DNA of 64,000 nt, taken from contig JACKFD010000009.1 in assembly GCA_020632655.1 (NCBI GenBank), forward strand, positions 1-64,000, given 5' to 3'. The position numbers and the translations under genes were made by a program. Position 1 is the stretch's first letter; each line of letters opens with the position of its first letter. This document shows, piece by piece, positions 59,963-64,000 of this stretch. The DNA is from Spirochaetaceae bacterium (lineage in GTDB: Bacteria > Myxococcota_A > UBA9160 > UBA4427). The notes below the pieces were generated by a model, which saw only the letters and a list, made by a program, of their open reading frames with translations, had not been told where the DNA came from and made no database searches.

Positions 59963-60164
59963 GATCCTCCCGCGCGCGGGCCCCCCGGCCTACCGGGCGG
60001 CCGACGGGACCGCGCCGGCTCCAGGGCGCGTCCAGCGTACGGAATCGGAGCGCCTGCACGCGACCCGATCGGGATCTCGGCCGTCGACCGGGCCCGATCG
60101 GATATCGTGGCGCCCGGCCGGCTCACTCCGATCGCGGGGCCAGGCCGCCGGAGGAGCCCGCGCG

Positions 60165-61046
60165 ATGACGAGACGATTCGAAGACGGCTTCGCCGGCCGG
60201 GTGGCCGTCGTCACGGGGGGCGGCGATGGCATCGGTGCCGCGCTCGTCCGTCGCCTGACGGCGGAGGGCTGCGACGTCGCCACGTGCGACGTGGTCGAGT
60301 CGAAGGTCCAGGCGACCGCCGAGGCCTGCGCGGCCGCGGGACACGCCGGCACGGTCCTGCACCGGGCCGTCGACATCCGCGAGGAGGCCGCGCTCGTCGC
60401 CTTCCGGGAGGCCGTCGCCGCGTGGCGTCCGCACGTGAACCTGCTCTGCAACATCGCGGGCATCGGCGGCGGTGGCAGCTTCGTCGCCGGTCCGCGCGAA
60501 GAGTGGGAGCGCACCTTCGAGACCTCCTGGCTCGGCGTCTACTACTCGACCCGCGCCTTCCTCCCCCTGCTGCTGCGGGCCGACGCAGGCCAGGTCGTGA
60601 ACATGAGCTCGGTCAAGGCCTTCTGGGCCTCCCGCGGTCCCGGCCGGCCGCATAGCGCCTACAGCACGGCCAAGGCGGCGATCAAGGGCTTTACGGAGAG
60701 CCTGATCACCGACTTCGCGACCCACGCCCCGCACCTGCGCGCCGCCGTCGTATTCCCCGGCCACGTCGGCACCTCGATCACGCTCAACACGCTTCGGCTG
60801 CATCGTGGCGCGACGCTCGATGCGGCGACCGAGCGAGACGTCGCGCAGCAGGCGGAGGCGTTCCGCGAGAGTGCGCCCCTCACGCCGGACGACGCGGCGC
60901 GGATCGTGCTCGACGGGGTGCGGCGGGGCGAGTGGCGGATCCTCGTGGGCGAGGACGCGGCGGCCCTCGACCGACGGGTGCGCGCCGATCCGACCTCGAT
61001 CTACGACGAGGACTTCGAGGGGATCGTCGTCGAGGCGGTGCGGTAG
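60165..61046 (+). CDS. Short-chain dehydrogenase/reductase
   Basis: 293 residues. NAD(P)-binding TGGGDGIG (17-24), CNIAGIGGGG (NxAG), catalytic Ser in MSSVKAF and YSTAK (Tyr-xxx-Lys), then VVFPGHVGTSI. Classical SDR length with a C-terminal extension (~250-293). Oxidises or reduces a hydroxyl/keto group; substrate unknown. GGAGGAG before the ATG. It precedes the sulfotransferase gene by 71 bp on the same strand, so the two may be co-transcribed. Confidence 0.92.
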   Translation: MTRRFEDGFAGRVAVVTGGGDGIGAALVRRLTAEGCDVATCDVVESKVQATAEACAAAGHAGTVLHRAVDIREEAALVAFREAVAAWRPHVNLLCNIAGIGGGGSFVAGPREEWERTFETSWLGVYYSTRAFLPLLLRADAGQVVNMSSVKAFWASRGPGRPHSAYSTAKAAIKGFTESLITDFATHAPHLRAAVVFPGHVGTSITLNTLRLHRGATLDAATERDVAQQAEAFRESAPLTPDDAARIVLDGVRRGEWRILVGEDAAALDRRVRADPTSIYDEDFEGIVVEAVR

Positions 61047-61117
61047 ACCCGTGCACGTCCCGTGTCCCGGGCCCCGCGCATCGGTTACCGTGCGACGCGC
61101 CTACCGTGGAGGAATGC

Positions 61118-62341
61118 ATGCTGAAGTCGATGGCCGAGCGATACCCGCGCCCCTCCTGGGTCCGCCGCGTGAACGTCATGGGCGACTCCGTCGGCGGGGC
61201 CGACCGTCTGGTCTCCCTCGACGTCGATGAGCTCGTCGATCTCGCGAAGACCTCGACGGGGCTGTCGGACTTCGGCGACTTCGACGGGGACTGGCGCGGG
61301 CGGCTCGACGCGCTGGTCACGTCGATGGAGCAGCACGCGAACCTGAACGTCGTGGGGCGGCTGCTCGAGCGGCAGGAGATCCTGCGCTGTCTCCGCACGC
61401 GGCTCTTCATGACGCGACGTCTCCACGAGCATCCGGCGATCCTCGACGAGAAGATCGACGCGCCCGTCATCGTCACGGGACAGGGCCGTTCCGGCACGAC
61501 GATCCTCTTCGAGCTGCTCTCGCAGGATCCGACCTCACGCAGCATCTCCGCCGTCGATGCGGCGCATCCCGTGCCGCCCGTGAACGATCCCGAGCGGCTG
61601 CTCGCCATGACCGAGTGCGAGCACGAGCTGTGGACGGACGTCCAGCCCGAGTTCGCGACGATCCACGAGATGGGGGCGCATCTGCCCGTGGAGTGCATCC
61701 ACGCGATGATGCCCTCCTTCGGCGCGTTTCAATGGTGGATGTTCGCGGACGTGCCCGACTGGGCGCCGGACTTCGTGGCGTCGATGCAGTTCCACAAGGT
61801 CTTCCTGCAGATGATGCAGTTCGGCAAGCCCGAGGCGCGCTGGGTGCTGAAGACGCCCGTCTACCTGCCGATCCTGGATCTCGTCTTCGCGACGTACCCC
61901 GACGCCTGGATCGTCCTGACCCATCGCGACCCGCTCAAGACGATTCCCTCCGGTCTCTCGACGCTCGCCTCCTGTCGCTGGCATCGCAGCGACACCGTCG
62001 ACCTCGACCGCATCCGCGCGGGCGGAACGGGCATCTTCGACCTGATGGTCCACATCCTCGACCGCCGGAAGAAGGGCGAGCTGCCCGATCGCTTCGTCGA
62101 CCTGCATTTCCAGGAGCAGATGCGGGATCCCGTCGCCGCGATCGAAGGCGCCTACGCCCGGATCGGTCGTCCTTTCGCGGCCGACTACGCGGCGCGCATC
62201 CGCGACTACCTCGCACACAAGCCGAAGAACAAGTTCGGCAAGCATCGCTACGAGCCCGAGGACTGGGGCTACACGAAGGCCGAGATCCGCGCGAGCACGC
62301 AGGCCTACGTCGAAGCCTACGGCGTCTCACTCGAGGACTGA
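61118..62341 (+). CDS. PAPS-dependent sulfotransferase family protein
   Basis: 407 residues. 5'-phosphosulfate loop VTGQGRSGTTILFELL (GQGRSGTT at 121-128) and 3'-phosphate motif RWVLKTPVYLPILDLVFATYPDAWIVLTHRDP (in parts) typical of the sulfotransferase-3 family. C-terminal HRYEPEDWGYTKAEI. Transfers sulfate to a hydroxyl of a lipid, sterol or glycan; substrate unknown. The start is ATG 61118 with SD GGAGGAA (an out-of-frame ATG lies 4 bp upstream). Convergent with the methyltransferase gene (13 bp). Confidence 0.88.
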   Translation: MLKSMAERYPRPSWVRRVNVMGDSVGGADRLVSLDVDELVDLAKTSTGLSDFGDFDGDWRGRLDALVTSMEQHANLNVVGRLLERQEILRCLRTRLFMTRRLHEHPAILDEKIDAPVIVTGQGRSGTTILFELLSQDPTSRSISAVDAAHPVPPVNDPERLLAMTECEHELWTDVQPEFATIHEMGAHLPVECIHAMMPSFGAFQWWMFADVPDWAPDFVASMQFHKVFLQMMQFGKPEARWVLKTPVYLPILDLVFATYPDAWIVLTHRDPLKTIPSGLSTLASCRWHRSDTVDLDRIRAGGTGIFDLMVHILDRRKKGELPDRFVDLHFQEQMRDPVAAIEGAYARIGRPFAADYAARIRDYLAHKPKNKFGKHRYEPEDWGYTKAEIRASTQAYVEAYGVSLED

Positions 62342-62354
62342 GGCAGAACCGGCC

Positions 62355-63176
62355 TCAGCGCAGCGGCTTGCGCCCCACGCCGATCACGTGCACGGGGCCC
62401 GGCAGGCTGAAGTCCGATCGCCGCGCGAGGGCGAGGGCCTCCTCGGCGACCTTCGCCTCGATCAACCCGCCGGCGACGAGTCCCGGCACGGCGTACTCGA
62501 GGCCGAGCAGATAGCTCTCGGCGCCCGGGGTGCCGCCGACCAGCGTGCGCCGCGTCTCGTCGACGGCGACGTCCTCGAGCGACAGCTGCATCAGATCCGC
62601 CCGCATCCGACTCCCGTAGCGCCGCTTCCAATGCGGGCTTCGCCTGAGCCCCGCCGCCGTCGCCGCGTCGTGCAGCGCCCGAAAGGCCTCGGGCAGCGGT
62701 GCCTCGTCGATCGTGACGAAGTCCCCGTCCTCGATCAGCAGCCAGCCCCCCGGCTCGAGCACGTCGACCAGGCGCGCGAGGGCAGCGAGCGGATCCGGGA
62801 GATGCTCGATCACGTTGCGCGCGTGGGCGACCTGGAAATGGTCGCGCGGAAGCGGCGCGGCCATCAGGTCGGCCTCGACCAGGGCGACGGGGGGCTTCGT
62901 CTCGACATGGAATCGCAGGTCGAGGTCGAGAGAGACGACCTCGCCCTCGGGCCCCACGCGCTCGCCGAGCCATCGGGAGATCGTGCCGGCCCCCGGTCCG
63001 ACCTCCAGGCATCGCCAGCCCGGCGCCAGGCCGAGCGCCTCGATACGCGCTCGGGTGGTGGCGTCGAGCAGCTCCGCCATCTCGAGCAGCCTGCGCCGCT
63101 CGAGCGCGGCGATCGGCTCGTCTCGCGAGACACGGTAGAGGCCGCTCGTGGACTCGGACTCGACGTTCGGACTCAT
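62355..63176 (-). CDS. SAM-dependent methyltransferase
   Basis: 273 residues. Class I methyltransferase: motif I CLEVGPGAGTIS (57-66), ADLMAAPLPRDHFQVAHARNVIEHLPDP (motif II/III), LEPGGWLLIEDGDF. No transmembrane segment. Target unknown: small molecule more likely than DNA/RNA. It follows the truncated RidA-type gene by 99 bp on the same strand. Start ATG MSPNVESESTSG. Confidence 0.88.
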   Translation of the reverse strand: MSPNVESESTSGLYRVSRDEPIAALERRRLLEMAELLDATTRARIEALGLAPGWRCLEVGPGAGTISRWLGERVGPEGEVVSLDLDLRFHVETKPPVALVEADLMAAPLPRDHFQVAHARNVIEHLPDPLAALARLVDVLEPGGWLLIEDGDFVTIDEAPLPEAFRALHDAATAAGLRRSPHWKRRYGSRMRADLMQLSLEDVAVDETRRTLVGGTPGAESYLLGLEYAVPGLVAGGLIEAKVAEEALALARRSDFSLPGPVHVIGVGRKPLR

Positions 63177-63275
63177 GCGCGGCGGGCTCCTTCGTCCGCG
63201 GAGCCCGGGCGCGCCGCGGGTCGCGGAGGCTAGCTCAGCGACGGGCCTGCCCGGGTTCCGATCGGAGGCGCCGAT

Positions 63276-64000
63276 TCACGCATCGACCGCCGGCAGGACC
63301 GCCAGGACCTCCGTCTCGCAGAGCAGATCCGGGCGGCAGATCGGCGCGGCGACGAGCACGTTCGGGAAGCCCGTAAAGCCAGCGGCACGCAGCCGCGCTT
63401 GCAGGCGGGCCGCGTCGGCGGGATCTCGCAGATAGGTCACGGCGGAGACGACGTCGCGCAGCCCCGCGCCCTGGCCCTCGAGCAGGGCCGAGACGTTGCG
63501 CAGCATGCGGTCGACCTGGGCGTCGAGGTCTCCCGCGTGGGCCGTCCGTCCGCGCTCGTCGATGCTCGCCGTGCCCGACAGGTGCAGCGAGACCTTGTTC
63601 GCCTCCGCGACGCGCAGGCCCCGGACGAAGTCGGCGCCGTACTCCCAGGCCTCGTTGAGCGTCGGGCTGTGCATCACGGTGCGGGGGCGTGGACGAGCCG
63701 ACGCGAGTGCGTGGACGGTGAGGCCGAGATCGCTCGCGGCGAGAGCCGGCCCGCCGCCGATCCCGGTGCTGGCCGGCGGCGGATCGATCCCCCGAGCTGC
63801 GAAGAAGGTCCGCCGGGCGCGATTGAGTTCGGCGTAGTCGCGATCGATGTCGCGACAATGGAGCCAGGTCCGGACGACGTCGCCGAAGTCGAGTCCTTCT
63901 CGGCGGAGCAGCCCTTCCGCCCGCTCGAAGAGGTCGAGGGCCTGCGCCCGGGCGCCCGCGCCCCGGCCGCAGAGGCCGGCCACGCGCAGGTGGCGCTCGT
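63276..64000 (-). CDS. Tandem RidA-fold protein, FkbO/Hyg5-like (partial, runs off the window)
   Basis: The gene enters from the right edge, so the N-terminus is missing. Two RidA-like halves are visible: LRVAGLCGRGAGARAQALDLFERAEGLL...YAELNRARRTFFAARGIDPPPASTGIGGGP (first) and NKVSLHLSGTASIDERGRTAHAGDLDAQVDRMLRNVSALLEGQGAGLRDVVSAVTYL...RPDLLCETEVLAVLP (second), both quoted in parts. The YAELNRxRxxFF...PASTGI stretch is typical of FkbO/Hyg5/XanB2 chorismatases, which convert chorismate to hydroxybenzoates. Family placement is moderately sure; product is inferred. Confidence 0.6.
   Translation of the reverse strand, partial: ERHLRVAGLCGRGAGARAQALDLFERAEGLLRREGLDFGDVVRTWLHCRDIDRDYAELNRARRTFFAARGIDPPPASTGIGGGPALAASDLGLTVHALASARPRPRTVMHSPTLNEAWEYGADFVRGLRVAEANKVSLHLSGTASIDERGRTAHAGDLDAQVDRMLRNVSALLEGQGAGLRDVVSAVTYLRDPADAARLQARLRAAGFTGFPNVLVAAPICRPDLLCETEVLAVLPAVDA

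Overview
The window is about 70% GC, densely coding (57 complete CDSs called plus one cut by the right edge, one recombinase remnant and one tRNA) and looks like a chromosome segment of a Gram-negative, environmental 'deltaproteobacterial' lineage (Myxococcota / Desulfobacterota / Binatota-like). This rests on lipoprotein signals, queuosine genes, an endonuclease-type MutL, an F420-type LLM oxidoreductase, several amidohydrolases, a histone H1-like/FYDLN protein and GHL10-like and dockerin proteins. The taxonomic assignment is inference; no rRNA gene is present.

Left part (1-17.1 kb): an initiator tRNA with its terminator and a recombinase remnant, then housekeeping genes: a response regulator-PilZ protein, a ROK kinase, the coupled operon tgt-queA-GHL10-like lipoprotein (minus), a lytic transglycosylase (plus), an H1-like/FYDLN zinc-ribbon/acidic protein, a YfgM-like protein, der, miaA and mutL (minus).

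17.1-26.3 kb: an envelope/exopolysaccharide-flavoured block. It holds a degenerate sigma-54-activator-like regulator behind repeated motifs, a Nit-type amidase, a stand-alone FHA protein, a Wza-like export lipoprotein and an ExeA/XrtA-type ATPase. Facing these is the minus-strand triad carbamoyltransferase - SxtJ - DUF5989. A Cys-rich protein and a CPBP/CAAX-type membrane protease follow.

26.3-40.1 kb: catabolic and stress genes (BKACE/DUF849, N-acyl-D-amino-acid deacylase-like, LLM oxidoreductase, nitrobindin-like, peroxiredoxin, VOC proteins), a tandem TM2 protein, an alpha-oxoamine synthase next to a multi-domain sensor-like protein, two secreted proteins and a BtuF-like lipoprotein.

40.4-47.8 kb: the most distinctive region. 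A plus-strand operon with overlapping start/stop codons encodes an M20 N-carbamoyl/allantoate amidohydrolase, an isochorismatase-type amidase, a sodium:solute symporter, a 40-residue membrane peptide, an aspartate-transcarbamylase-like enzyme whose aspartate-binding motif is not recognisable, and then an asparagine synthetase with a TTG start. Together they suggest uptake and remodelling of a carbamoylated or ureide nitrogen compound (inference).

47.8-64 kb: a hybrid histidine kinase, bacteriohemerythrin, a dockerin-bearing alginate-lyase-like protein, three amidohydrolase_2 enzymes (two in tandem with a TetR regulator), an ankyrin protein, EthD, SDR, sulfotransferase, a methyltransferase and a truncated tandem-RidA (FkbO/Hyg5-like) protein.
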